A stretch of 64,000 nucleotides of DNA from Rhytidiadelphus loreus. Taxonomy: Eukaryota; Streptophyta; Bryopsida; Hypnales; Hylocomiaceae. The stretch spans positions 439,001 to 503,000 of the forward strand of contig OX344765.1 of assembly GCA_947034895.1 (NCBI GenBank), written 5' to 3'. The notes beneath the pieces are model-generated. The model made no database searches. It was not told where the DNA came from and saw only the letters and a program-made list of their open reading frames with translations. Both the position numbers and the translations under genes were made by a program. Of the stretch, positions 47,841-60,892 are shown piece after piece. The number at the start of each line of letters is the position of its first letter. Position 1 is the stretch's first letter.

Positions 47841-48503
47841 GGCACATCAAATCCTTCAAGTAAGGTGGACCAGCCCATCCCCATTTGCTTCTCAATTCTA
47901 TTATGTAAGGTAGAAGGTCCAGAAACCAACCATCTAAGCCCTGGAACTGAATTTTAGGCAGGTGAAACTTCTCAAAATATTTATCAATGAATTTTACTTC
48001 AAAGACAAGAGGATTTGGCATCTAACCCAAGTCGTTTCGTATTTTTTGGATCATTTTTGAATTAGATATGAAAATTTGAAGTTGAACTACCCTAGGGCTC
48101 CAAAACCGCCCTCCCCTGAAATGTACACTATTGGTACATCAGTAAAGGCTATGAAAAAACAGCATGTACAAACTGTATACATCTATTGGGTGGGCGGTTC
48201 TAAATGCCCAAACTGTTCTTGAGCCTTCTACCTTACTATTCGGCCTCAACTCCGTTCATTGCCCCATCCAAAGCTGTCTAAGAAATATTCAAAACCATTT
48301 AAGATTTTGACAAAATTTGACAAGATTTTAGCTTTAATGTCAACATGGGCTAACGTGTCAGCCCTTGATTGGTGGATATTTAAGTGCTAATGAATTCATA
48401 GAAGGGTAGTTATAGGTTGTTAACATGGCGGTTATGATTCTAATCTACGGGCGGTTTTGTAATTTTCGCCTAATTACTTCAAAAATTCACATAAATTACA
48501 GTT
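47841..48503. other. Spacer, nothing recognised
   Basis: No gene or element ends can be supported, though GGCGGTTCTAAATGCCC-like text near 48190 is mildly reminiscent of the neighbouring element termini. Confidence 0.4.
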
Positions 48504-49433
48504 TTAACCCCTAAAGTCCCAAGGCCATTTTTCTGTCAAAAACCACTCAAAACTGCCATTTCTACTGCGTTAGTCCAAAAAAAAAAAAAAACTTTTTTTG
48601 GAATTGAACCGTAGGATCTTAAACTTTACTTGTTTTAGATCATGTGGTAAGAATTTCATGAAGTTTGACCTTACAGATTGAGAGATAGGAGCATTCAAAG
48701 TTGAAAAAACAAGTTTTTTTGAACACTGGATTGTAATTTTAGATGACTTTGATCTCTATTTGTGGAAAAAAATTACACTGTAGAGTTTGAATTGAAAATT
48801 TATTGTGTTGAAGAATTGAATTGAAAATCTAGGAAAAAAAATTTCAAAAAATAACAACTTGATTTTCATACTTCAAAAAATTGTCAAGTAGAAGTAGGTT
48901 CAAGATTGAAAGAAAAACTAAATTGATAATAGCTCCTAGATGGGATTGAAATACAATAATTCCAACGGTGAGATTGTTCTAACAAGAAAATTTAACCTTT
49001 TCAAAAAGAAAAATTGAAAAAATTTGAAAATTGCATTCTGAGATGAATCTTACAAGTTGTTTTTTCCAAAAAGATGCTTAGATTGCCCGAAAAATAAGAT
49101 TGTTCATAACTTTCACATCACTAATCAAAGTGGAATGAATCAAAGCTTTAGATGTAGACAAAAATATTATCTTTGAAAAAAAAAGTTTAAAAAAGTTTAT
49201 TTTGAATTTTTGCAATATTTTTTGTGCTGCCCGCCAAGTTCAGTTTCAGGCTTTTTGTGGTATAACTTTTGCTTCCGGGCACCGATTGAAATAAAAATTA
49301 TATTCCCACAAAGCTTATCAGATTTTCTATCTTCAAAAAAAGTTTCAAAAAATTAGGGTAAAATTTCAGCCCATAGGAACCTACCCGAATTCCAAATTGT
49401 CCCCCGAGGGGACAATGGGACTTTAGGGGTTAA
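48504..49433 (-). mobile_element. TTAA-bounded non-autonomous DNA element, copy 2
   Basis: It begins TTAACCCCTAAAGTCCC and ends GGGACTTTAGGGGTTAA, so the inverted ends are extended to 17 matching bases here, better than in copy 1. It aligns with 2186-3097 in reverse orientation over its full 930 bp, for example the block around TATTCCCACAAAGCTTATCA. It is non-coding. Confidence 0.65.
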
Positions 49434-52400
49434 TCGAAAAATTATAATTCCACTTGGGCTTGATTTGTGAAACAAGCACACACCTTTGAAAAATATGTAA
49501 CCCTCTTGGGATTGGACCTAAGATATTCAGATTGCAAATCAGCGTGGTGATAGGTAGTTCTACCTTAAATCAATAAAAGGCCTTGCAAGAGAATCTCAAC
49601 TAAGACAATTTCCAACTATGACCTCAATTTCAACTTCAACAATAATACCATTCAATGCAAATATTACGATATGATTCAATACAAATTTAAGAAATCATTC
49701 AATGCACATAGAGAAAGGGAAGTTGTACAAGGCATAGGGAAGTATGACTCTTGTGCTATTGATTACTAGTTTGTAAAGCAATAACATGTAAACAACGGTC
49801 AAATACATGTAGATACATGTCTTGAGGATTCCATTGCACGGTATTGAATAGTCCTTATCCAAACTCAAAGATTGGCTTGCAACGTTGCTAAATAAGGTTG
49901 CTTTTGCAAGTATAACTACACAAATGTTAAGAATTCACAAGAAATAGATGCTCCAACAATCCATAAATTATACAATATACTTCCAAAGTTAGTGCTAGTA
50001 GACATGAAAAATGATATTGATGGACCTTGCCTATAATTGAATTCAAGATTATATGGAGAGACACAATGGCACTATTATAGAACCACTTCTAGTTCAATTA
50101 AACATCTAATTAATTCCAAGTATATGTTGTAAAATACTTTCCATAGAAAAGATACTCAACAACATGCTTTAAGTACTAATGGTTGCAATTGGAGACCATT
50201 GCATGTCATGTATTGGGCCTTCCTACCTGAAAGATAAAAAATCCAAAAGTTAAAGGCTAGAAAAAGTTCACATGCTTGTTCATCAATGCCTCTAGTATTA
50301 TGTGCTAAAGGCAAACATGACTTGTTCATTGTTTATTAGTTGACACCATCAAAAAGGTTGACAATATTATGTCCCCAAACCATTTTTATCAGTGACAAAA
50401 GTGTAAACATCAAGAGGATTCATTCAAAGATACAACTCCTTCATGGTGGTCATCACTTTTCAGAAAGTGCAACCGTGTCTCTCCATAATAATTAGTAGAG
50501 TAGTGTGCACCTTACAACCTTTCCCTTATAGCACAAAAAGAGTCCAAAACATTAACTTCCTAAAGTTCTACCCCACTTTTGAAGTAGTTTACACCATTCA
50601 CAAGCTGTGAATGAGACCACATGCCAACACGCCAACTAAGGACTAAAACAAAAAGGAAACAAAGAATCATAATTTGAGCTCTTGCAATTAAAGAACCAAT
50701 AGTTTAGAGATTAAAGTTTCTTCAATCCAGGGATTTGAGTTCTGTTGACTTCATTGAATCAAGTTTGACTCTGGAAGGCCAAGACTCTACAACTATCCTT
50801 GCCAATGCTAAAAATTGAATCAAGTACTTCTTGTTGAAATATTTCTGGAATGAATTGTTCTGAATACTCTTGTTGATATTAGATTGCATTGCCAAACATC
50901 TTTAACTCCCCTATACAAACTTGTGAACATTGTTTTCTCCAATGTCAAGTCAAAACTTTAGTTATCATGATTATTTTAGCGGATAGAAACTCATATGTAC
51001 TAAGAGTAAAGGAAACCTTGAAGTATTGCTATCACGGTAGAGATTGCATGTTTATGGAGTATTGTCTTGTTGTCTCTTATATCACTATTTGATGAAAACT
51101 TTTATGTCGGCATTTGTGAGTGCCTTTGAATGGTGGAATCATTGGGAGTATGTTATCTCATGTCCTATTCTTGAATACTTATTGGTGTCACCAAGCCTCA
51201 TTATGCACCCAAGCCTCTTGATATGGCTTGGCTAAAAGGAATTTCTTTTTACAACTAGACCTCTTGATGTTAGTGAGTTAATAACATTCTATCTTACCTC
51301 ACTATTGGAATTTGTTTGTTTGTTGTGGAATATGTTGTAATGTCTACTTGTAGATAATGCTTATGATATGTGAATGCAACAATTTCACTTGCTTTGTCTC
51401 AAATTAATGATTGTGATGTGTGGTTGTAGCTCCTAGTCTTGGAATCCTTCTTTAAGGAAGGCAATTGCAAATTTAATGTAAGTTTCACGTTTGTTTGTTT
51501 TTTCTTGTAAGACCTATGTTAATGTCGCTCTATTGACTTTATTGAATTAAAGGTTTGACCATGGAAGGTTGATATTCTCCAACTGTTCCTACCAATGAAG
51601 AAGGTGTATTTTGTGACATTTCCAATGTCATTCACAATGTTTGTTATTGCACTAGTGACTCTACCAAGAACAAACGCAATCTTATTGACAAATCACAACA
51701 ATTCCTTGATATCAAATTGACTAGCCAACCTCCCAACAACCTTGGCATAAATGTTCTCAATTAGGGTTTCTTTTGTGTTATTCAATCAATGCAATATCAA
51801 CTCCTACAATAGGACATTGACTCTCTAATTCATGCCATAGAGTGAGCTTTCTAGAACATAGACGGAGACAAGTTGAACAACAATTTCCTCTCGTGTGGAC
51901 AAGGAGAAGATGCAATGTCAAGGAGAACTACCAGTTATTTTGCAATTCCCTAATGATACCATCAAGTATGCCCAATGTTTCATTTCCGTGAAACATTGAA
52001 TTTAATTTGAGACAAGAAAATTTAGAAAATCCGGGATTTATTTTGAGACAAAGGGAATATATATCAAGGAAGAAGGAAGCGGGGAAGGAAGTGGACTTAC
52101 AAAGTCACTCCCTACACTAGGAACTTTGAATTAGTTAGCCAAAGCTAAATAGGGGTGGTCTAGCCTCCATTTTAGCCTCCTCTAGCACTAATCAAAAAGT
52201 GGAAGAGGGCTAGAAAATATAGCCCTGTTTTGTGCCAATAGCCAAGGCTAAATTTCTTGATTATCCCTGGCTTTAGATAATAGTAGCCGGGGAGGAATTT
52301 AACATTTTGCTAAAAGAAATGTAAATGTTTTTTCAACATTTACAATGAATTTTGAGCCTTTGGGGATGAATTTACTTGAACAATTGGATGAAGTTCATTA

Positions 52401-54889
52401 TATTATTCGATCAAAAATTTACAAAATTGGATAAAATTCCACTACAATGGATGAATTTTTGAATAGTGATGCAATGGATGAAATTGCAAATAACTAAAAC
52501 AGTTAAAAATGAGCTATTGAGATGGAAAGAGAAGATGATATTGCAAAAAAAATATTACAAGTATAGTAGTACATTGGTTGTCTATAGAACCTAATCTACA
52601 ATGCACTTGAATGTTCAACTCTTGTTGGCTATTTGGTTGACTAGTTGCAACATTGACTTTTGGACTAGTCTCCACCAAAATTCCTTCACCAATCTCAATA
52701 GAAATCAATATCACCTCAAGAATTGAACTATAGTACTAACCCTCCCAACAAATGTTGGTGATTGGTTGCGAGATCCTTATCCCCATTTAATTTCTTTAGA
52801 GCCTTGTGCAAATATTATAACCACAAATCCACACTTTTGATTATCATTCCAAAAATAAAATACAAAATCCTAGTACTAAACTCATAATACAACTGCATTT
52901 CCATTTCTTATGTGATTTCTTACATACTAGTTGCGCAACATGTTACAAATTACGAGAAAAATTGAAAGGGATTGTTAGGCAATGCAAAGTTGACCTCCAA
53001 ATTTTTTTTATTTTCTAAGATAATGTTTGTAAATCCCATGATCAACGACACCCAACAACACACCTCAACAAGTCAATACTTGTTCAAATCTAATAGGATG
53101 AAGTAATCACATCATAAAATCGGTATGGGCGTCATATATGAAGTAAATTTGTCATGGATGCTTTCAAATTTTGACACAAAATTGGATACTTATTCTGTTC
53201 ATGTGTATTATAAAAATAATCAATAAGATCCTTGGATCAAAAGTTTTTTTGTTTGAATAAATCCATGGTATTTGAACAATTTTGGCATCTTCATTTCTTT
53301 TTGAAATTTAGCATTTAGATAAATATTAACATGATTTAGTATGTGATAGTATTGAAAAAATCTACAATTTAGTATAAGAATACCAATCTAAAAGGAGAAA
53401 ATACTAACTTTACCAAGTTAGATTGTGAGAAAATACTTTTTTCACAATACAAACACTATCATCATAAAATATGTGGCCTCAAAGTTGTTGAAATTTTTCC
53501 TATATATTCCAAATGTTTATAATTTTCCTCATTTTTGTTTACCTTTTTAGGATTTTCATTTCAACTAAAAATGTGCTCATTTCATAAGAAATGATCATAA
53601 ATTGCCAAAAATTGTTAGGCACATTTCTTCCTAGTGACACATTCTCTCCTTGGATTGCAAGGTCATGTAAACTCTAGAGTAAGCTAGAATCCATATTTTT
53701 TAAATTTTGTATGAGTGTATTGATCTTACATAATTTAGAACTCAATAGAGGAGGGATGCTAATTCATCTAACTATACCGATAGAATATAAATCTCATAAT
53801 CTACAACTTTTATTCATAAATCAATTCCAAAAAATATTCTTCTAAATAATATTTTATGATGATTTTTCCAAATCATCAATTTTGAAGAAGACTTTGGACG
53901 TTTAGGGATTAAGGATTAATAGCCAAAAGATTAAATATATACTATTTGTTACATATTATAATTTTGTATGTATTAGAAATCTTCTACTCCCGACTTGTAA
54001 CATATATAAAGGTTGGACTATGCAAGTCAAACATTAGACCCCCTTTAGAACCCCTTGTTTTGAATTGTAGTCATTGTCGTTTTTCACCTCCCATGCATGG
54101 TGAAATCCTATGTGGAAAGGTCAAGAACTTACTAGCCATCTTGGATCCTAAGTTGGAACCTTTGTAGAGGTTTGATTGTGGTTGGCTTTGCTCACTAAGA
54201 TTTATCCATTGGTTCAATTCCATTTAGATGTGTGCAAGGGACTTCTATACATGGCATTCATGGTTGTATTTGAGGTGCTAATCTTTATGCACAATTGATA
54301 TGGATGCTCAAACCTTAAACTACAATGATTGCCCAAGGTCAATAATAGTCAATGAAGATTTACACAATGACATTACATTTATACGACTTTCATTCAAGTC
54401 TCTTTTCTTGAATGTACTTCATCCATTTCATGAAGCTCTAAAAGTAAGCTCTTGAAAAAAATTCATAACCCCCTGAGTGAATGTATGGTCTCTTAGTAGT
54501 TAGTTTGTGCACCTTCAAGGAGACTTCACAAGAGTACAAGCCAACTACGTTCATTTGTCATGATAGTGCACATGACACCAATTTATTGAAGGTTACTCTC
54601 ACTATCTTGATTTTGTGCAAGTTCAAAGATTATTGTGTGATACCAATTCCCATGAAAATAAAATTTTGTACACTATTTTGCTAGGTATCGTGGAACCCCA
54701 TCTTCTCTCAATTTCTAATTAGATAAAGATGACAGAATCTCCAATGTTCAAAGCACAAGGATGAGTCCCATATCACCCAAACATGAGAAAGCGTTTTCTA
54801 CGATGAGAATTGTTACCCATGGCAGATTAGGGGCCACTTTATTAATTCCAAGACTGCACTAATAAATAATGTTGAAAAGAAGTGCCTGT
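49434..54889. other. Long AT-rich region without a supported gene
   Basis: Several short open frames exist on both strands but none has a motif, good codon texture or splice context. A possible MITE-like piece at about 52140-52300 repeats TAGCC and AGGCTAAA words. No RNA gene, tandem array or complete element was found. Confidence 0.45.
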
Positions 54890-55229
54890 GCCCCTTCTAA
54901 TGTATCAGTTCAATCTGTTTTTGACGTTACAGGATGATTGTGAAGTTAGTGTACTCTGCATTTGAGCATGTGCTTCATTGTGAAGCATTTCAACAGGCCA
55001 GCAACGCAGTTTGGAGAGTTCAGATTTTTGTTAGAAATCTTTCCACCAAGAAATGTGCAGCTCTCGTCGAGAAAACTTGATCCCTTTCTTCCACATTGCT
55101 TCGACATAGAAATTGTACACTACACTACCATGTCAATACATCTGGTTGCAATACATTTGCAGTATGAGATCATGTACAGATCACTTCAGGAAACACTATG
55201 AAGACTAAGTTTATGAGTGAAAGAATAGG
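54890..55229 (+). other. Weakly coding-like fragment
   Basis: Two overlapping plus-strand frames read as plausible protein: one with VYSAFEHVLHCEAFQQASN and RVQIFVRNLSTKKC, another with NRPATQFGEFRFLLEIFPP. Neither was recognised and they cannot both be real. It may be a fragment of a captured or decayed gene. Confidence 0.25.
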
Positions 55230-55440
55230 CCATTATTAGAGCAGTGGGGTCATGGCTTTCAGGTGGGCCAGCCTCGTCACTAAGGGCTCCCCAGTTGGGG
55301 GGGAGCGCGGACTCTGCCCCTGCCCGGACTGAAGCCTGCCCGTCGAGGGCCGCAGCCCAGCCTCCAGCCTCCCGATGCCTTGCCACCCGGGGCCGTTCTG
55401 TGCCTTAGCGATATCGCCTTCCGCAGTTCTCAGAGAGCAA
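55230..55440. other. Small GC-rich island
   Basis: About 210 bases are strongly GC-rich (CCCGTCGAGGGCCGCAGCC and similar) inside AT-rich DNA. The minus strand is open through it, with GRLEAGLRPSTGRLQ and PLVTRLAHLKAMTPLL, but I recognise no family. No inverted ends were found. Confidence 0.5.
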
Positions 55441-57537
55441 GAGAGTTTTGAAAACATCAAAATCAGACGCTTTGCAAATCCGTAGGGGAAAGGCACAGTC
55501 GGTAATTCAATATTTAAATTGGGGAAGGTAAACATTATGCTACAATATATCCAAAAAGTGTGACACACAAATCCAACAATTACTTGCTTGGATGAATTTG
55601 AAGGTGAGGAAGACAAGATCTTTATACAAATTAGATGGTAGGGGGTAAAGTAATCCATGTGGGATATATTAAGGGTTAGGAGTAGTAGGAGCTCAATCTT
55701 CAAATCATCCCATATCCTTTGAAGGACGGTTCATAAGGATCAATGCATTTCAATATAAAAATCACTTCTCCACCCTCCATTCTCACGACGTATTCATGGA
55801 AAATTTCTTTGCTCAATATTAAATCAAGTGATACAAAATAATATTTAAAAAAATATGAATGATTGTTTTGTAGATTGTATAGATTGATACCTACTCTAAA
55901 AACTTTGAGACATTGAGTTCCAAATAATGAGTTCATAGTTAGAAGGAGTTTGTTAAAAAACAAATATTAATTTAGATTTTGACCTTCTTTTGGGGATGAG
56001 TAATTAGATTTTGACCTTCTTTAAAGTAATTTAATTGCTTTTGCTTTTCATGTTCAGCAAGAATTAAATAAGCAAGTTGCTGTAAAGAAAGAAAACTTTC
56101 AATTGAAGATAGTCCTAAAATTGATCTTCTAGAATTGAATTAAAATCATATTGGAAGTTGGAACTTTTATCAACTTGTTTGTGACTTGTAGATAATTCTC
56201 ATCGAGAAATAAAATAAAATCTAATCAATTCAATGACATCAATTGATCTTTGAATTAATGATACCTTTCCAAGGCTTAACATATTTACAACACCTATTTT
56301 AATGTCCTTATAAATTAAAGTGGGGTAGTGATGCTATTCACTTCAACTAATAATGAGAATGATCTTGAAATCTATAACATTGAGTATGGAAGCTAATCCA
56401 TTATACAATTGGTGTTATCCTTGGCTTGAACATATATTGAAGATAGCTTAAAGAAGATCCTAGAATGAATTTTGACGAGCAATATGAGGTACCAATGTAA
56501 ATGATCTCTAGAATATTATTCTAAAGTCAATAATATTTCTAAAACATATTTATCAAAGGTAAAAGTAATTCAAGAAGTAGATAAAATAAAGAGGATTCAA
56601 TGAATTAAGTGGATTACAAGATTTCCAAGGTAAGTAATGTCTTTAAAACTACATATTTATCCTCGACTTGAAGATAAGTATAGATTAAAAAACATGTTTT
56701 TTGTACAATGAAAGAGAAATTTCTCTAACACTTGTATACAAATGTCAAGGAATCCTATTGTGATGGTCAAAATGTAGTATTAGGACCTATAAATGACATC
56801 TTCTGTTGATAGAAAATAGAAATTATATTAAAGTAAAATTTTTATGATTCATTTAAAAAAGATCACCTTCACTAGAGATATAGTCATCTTTGTCTTTATT
56901 CATGAGTCAAGGATATTCTAGTCTCCATTGATTCAAAATAGTGTGATAAGTGGACATTTGTAGAATATGGTAGATTGAAATTTAAATCTAAATTGTAAGT
57001 TGGAAGAATTTAAGATAGGGTAGGGGATGTAGGACCCCAACTCTTTTTCAAATGTATAATATATTCTTTGTACATTAAATATATTAGAGACTAAATTTAG
57101 TGATGCATGCCTAATGTTTTATTATTGTCAATGTATTTTTCTGTTCAACAAAAAATTCTTACAAGTATGTACCCCAAGTTGGTCCTTAAACATTCAAGTA
57201 TCAAACATGTTTTCAAGTCATTTTTTGGGACCTAATATTTTTTTTCACTTTCCTACTAACATATCTTTGTTTTTTGTGTTTGAATAAGTGATTCCATTTG
57301 TTTTGTTTTTTACTTTGATTAATTTGTGTTATGGTGTTGAAGAGACACTATATTGTGGATTGTGTCGTCTTTAGGGTTCGGACCATGATAGAAGTGGTTG
57401 ATTATCATTTTGACTTCAATTGTAGTCTCTCTGAATGTAGTGCACCTCTATCATGGAACTTAACAATCACATTGTAGTTTGAAATGTAGACTCTTTTTTC
57501 ATTTCATGTAATCATTGGTGTGTATTCCAATTTTGTG
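55441..57537. other. AT-rich upstream region of the TNL gene
   Basis: No gene is seen. The last few hundred bases would contain the TNL promoter, but no unambiguous TATA box could be chosen. Confidence 0.45.
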
Positions 57538-60500
57538 ATGGCAAGTATAACAAGCAATATGGAGAGTGACGATATGGACAATGACACAAGGCCTGCCAAG
57601 AGATTGTGTGCAATGGAAGGTATGGTTGGTTTATACTTGGTCTCTCTATCAATGTGTTCTTTTCTTATTGAATTTTGAAGTACAATCGTTTATAGCTTTA
57701 AATATTCAACTTTTTATGCAATGGTCAACATTATTTGATGCTATTTGGATGTGGTGATTTCTGAAGAAGATTGATCATTGATTGTGGTACAGATGAATTT
57801 GGGAACTTTGATGTTTTCATAAGTCATAGAGGCCCCAATATCAAGACAGGTTTTGTAAGTTTTTTATATCATGCTTTGAAGAAAGTTGGGTTGCATCCGT
57901 TTTTGGATTGCAAATCCATTGGTAAAGGCCAAGATTCTTGGAAATGCATTGCTAATGCAATCCAAACAACATCCCTAGTTGTAGTCATCTTTTCGAAGAG
58001 TTTTGCAGAATCAGAGTGGTGTTTGAGGGAATTACATTTAATGTTGGATTGTCCTTCAGTGAAGGTGCTACCCATCTTCTACAATATTAAGCCTTCGGAA
58101 TTGTATTATCTTGAAGAAGATCATATAGTTGCAAGATTTGCAAAGTTGGAAGAGAAGCATGGTAAGACCTTAATTGAAGTGTGGAAGGCCGATTTGAAAC
58201 GAGCCTCCACTATCCATGGTTGGGAGCACAGAGTTAGTAACCAAAGGTAAATATGTAGCTATACTCGATATGTTTTGAAGTGATCGTGGTTGACATTTGA
58301 TTTGACATTGTATTTGAGAGTAATGAAATTTTAATGATTTTGTTTGCAGCTTGGAAGTGGAATTGGTACAAGAGGTGGTTCAAAAGATTTGTGAATTGGC
58401 AAATAAGCATATTCCCTTGGTCGTGGGTGATTATATTGTGGGCATGGAGCAAGTTGCTAAGAACCTCATTCAAACTCTTGATGAGAAAAAAAATTTGATA
58501 TTGGGATTGTGGGGAATGGGTGGAATTGGGAAGTCTACTTTGGCTCGAGAGTTATACAACCAATTGGGGAGAAGATTTGATGCCAGTTGTTATGTAGGAG
58601 ATGTAGTTGAGAAGGTGAACCAAGGTAGTGTGACAAGTGTCCAAGATCATATTTTGAAGGCCTTGTGTGAGAATGAGTCAATGCCAAATACTGTAGACAA
58701 ATCGCAAGGGAAGGGTATTCTTGAGAAAAGGTTATCAAAGAAAAGAATTCTTGTGGTTTTGGATGATGTTCGTGACGATGATCAAATGGGTTATTTGATG
58801 TCACGCAAAATGTTGAAGGAAGGTAGTATGTGCATTGTCACTTCTCGAGATCGTCGTGTATTTGAGAAGTCAACTTCATTTCACCTTGATGATATGGTTT
58901 ACACTTATGAGGTTCAAACCTTGACCCCCAAAGACTCTCGAAGCATCTTTGCATGTTATGCATTTGGAGGTGATAGGAAAGTACCTCAAGAATTGGAAGG
59001 TCTTGTTGGTGATGTTAGCAAGGCATGTGGTGGTGTTCCCTTGGTGTTGACGGTTATTGGATCTCGTTTGAGGGGTGAGGAAAATGTGGAGATTTGGCTC
59101 AACATTTTGAAGAATTTGAAACATGGTACTATAATGGATGAGGACAAGATATTTAAATGTTTGCAGATTAGCTATGATGCTCTTACCAAACAATATCAAA
59201 AAATGTTTTTGGATATTGCATGTGCATTATTGGGAGAACCTATGGAGTTTTCTAAATTTGTTTGGAACTCCCAAGGTTGGTTAGCACCATTGGGTGTTCG
59301 AACCCTTGTTGAGAAGGCCTTAATTAGAGTGGATGAAAAAGGTAACTTTTACATGCACGACCACTTACGAGACATGGGCCGAGCAATTGCCAAGCAAAAA
59401 AAATCAAGTATGGGCAAACGCTTATGGGGATCTAAATGCTTGGCATTGTTGAACAGGAATGAGGTTTGCTTGGGAACCATTGAACTTGAGATTGTTTAAT
59501 CACTCGAATAGAGTATTAGTATGTTGTTGTAGTGTGGCCAATTACAACGAGAACTTGAAAACCATATAGAATTAGTATTCACTTCGTTTGTATGTTTGAG
59601 GATTCTTTGAGTTTTAGTACTAAAAGCATATATAATCTATTTTAGTTTACATTTTCTTAGTTTGATCCAAAAAGCATAATTATGTTTATTGAAGCTTATA
59701 TGTTTATTTGACCACTTTGAAATGGACTTTGCAGCCATTACCAACTTCTCTTCAAACTTTGATTCTTCCACGGGTGCACGGAATTCAAGTTGACCTTACT
59801 GTCATGAAAACCTTGCGTATATTGATATGCAAGGATGGCATGTTTTCAATGTCATCACTTTCAAAAAATTTGCGTTGGCTTTCTTACATCAACAACAAGT
59901 ATGGACAATTGATACCTTTTCCAGAATCACCTCAAAACAATGAATTGGTGGTATTGTTGTGGACTGATTATTTAATGGAGAGTTTGCCTAAATCTCTTGG
60001 AAATCTAAGGAACTTGAAAGTATTAAGTCTTACCAATTTTAATAAGCTCAAGGAACTACCACATTCAATTGGAGGCCTTCAAAATTTGGAAAACTTGGAT
60101 CTTGAAGGAAGTGCAATCTTAAGCTTACCCCAATCTTTTGGATTGTTGAGCAAGTTGAACGTATTGAATCTTGCTAGTTCTGGAAAGCTTGAAGAGCTAC
60201 CACATTCATTTGGAGGCCTCCAAAATTTGGGAAACTTGGATCTTCAAGGAAGTGCAATCAGAAGCTTACCCCAATCTTTTGGAACGTTGAGCAAGTTGTA
60301 TGTACTGAATCTTGCTAGTTGTAGTAAGCTTGAGGAGCTACCACATTCATTTGGAGGCCTCCAAAATTTGGAAAACTTGGATCTTGAAGGAAGTGCAATC
60401 GGAAGCTTACCCCAATCTATTGGAATGTTGAGCAAGTTGAAAGTATTGAATCTCGCTAGTTGTGGTAGGCTTGAAGAGCTACCACATTCTTTTGGAGGCC

Positions 60501-60892
60501 TCCAAAATTTGGTAAACTTGGATGTTCAAGGAAGTGCAATCGGAAGTTTACCCCAATCTTTTGGAACGTTGAGCAAGCTGAAAGTATTGAATCTTGCTCG
60601 TTGTGGTAAGCTTGAGGAGCTACCACATTCATTTGGAGGTCTCCAAAATTTGGGAAACTTGGATCTTCAAGGAAGTGCAATCAGAAGCTTACCCCAATCT
60701 TTTGGAACCTTGAGCAAGTTGAAAGTGTTGAATCTTGCTAGTTGTGGTAAGTTTGAGGACCTATCACATTCATTTGGAGGCCTCCAAAATTTGGGAAACT
60801 TGGATCTTCAAGGAAGTGCCATCGGAAGTTTACCCCAATCTTTTGGAACGTTGAGCAAGTTGAAAGAATTAAATCTTGCCTATTGTAGTTAG
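57538..60892 (+). CDS. TIR-NBS-LRR (TNL) immune receptor, 4 exons, 935 aa
   Basis: Intracellular receptor of the plant NLR class, inferred to sense pathogen effectors. Exons 57538-57619, 57793-58246, 58350-59463 and 59735-60892 join in phase across GT-AG introns. Exon 1 is a short leader (MASITSNMESDD..., basic RPAKRL). Exon 2 is the TIR domain: FDVFISHRG, then SKSFAESEWCLRELHLML, whose WCLREL glutamate is the expected NADase residue. Exon 3 is the NB-ARC: P-loop GMGGIGKST (about 234-242), kinase-2 RILVVLDDV (about 311-319), CIVTSRD, CGGVPLVL, FLDIACALLG and MHDHLRDMG (about 514). Exon 4 carries LRRs built from an exact 47-residue double repeat with ELPHSFGGLQNL and GSAIGSLPQSFG. It stops at a TAG where sister repeats have AAG, so the receptor may be truncated. 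The last donor (59464) is the least certain junction. Confidence 0.85.
60107..60892 (+). repeat. LRR-encoding tandem array, 141-bp unit
   Basis: Six units recur at exactly 141-bp spacing (GGAAGTGC starts at 60107 and at 60812, five periods apart). Each unit encodes two leucine-rich repeats of 23-24 residues. High identity between units indicates recent expansion by unequal exchange or gene conversion. Confidence 0.92.

Noticed and set aside
58535..59199. Minus-strand open frames over the NB-ARC exon
   Set aside because: They are antisense shadows of the TNL coding exon.
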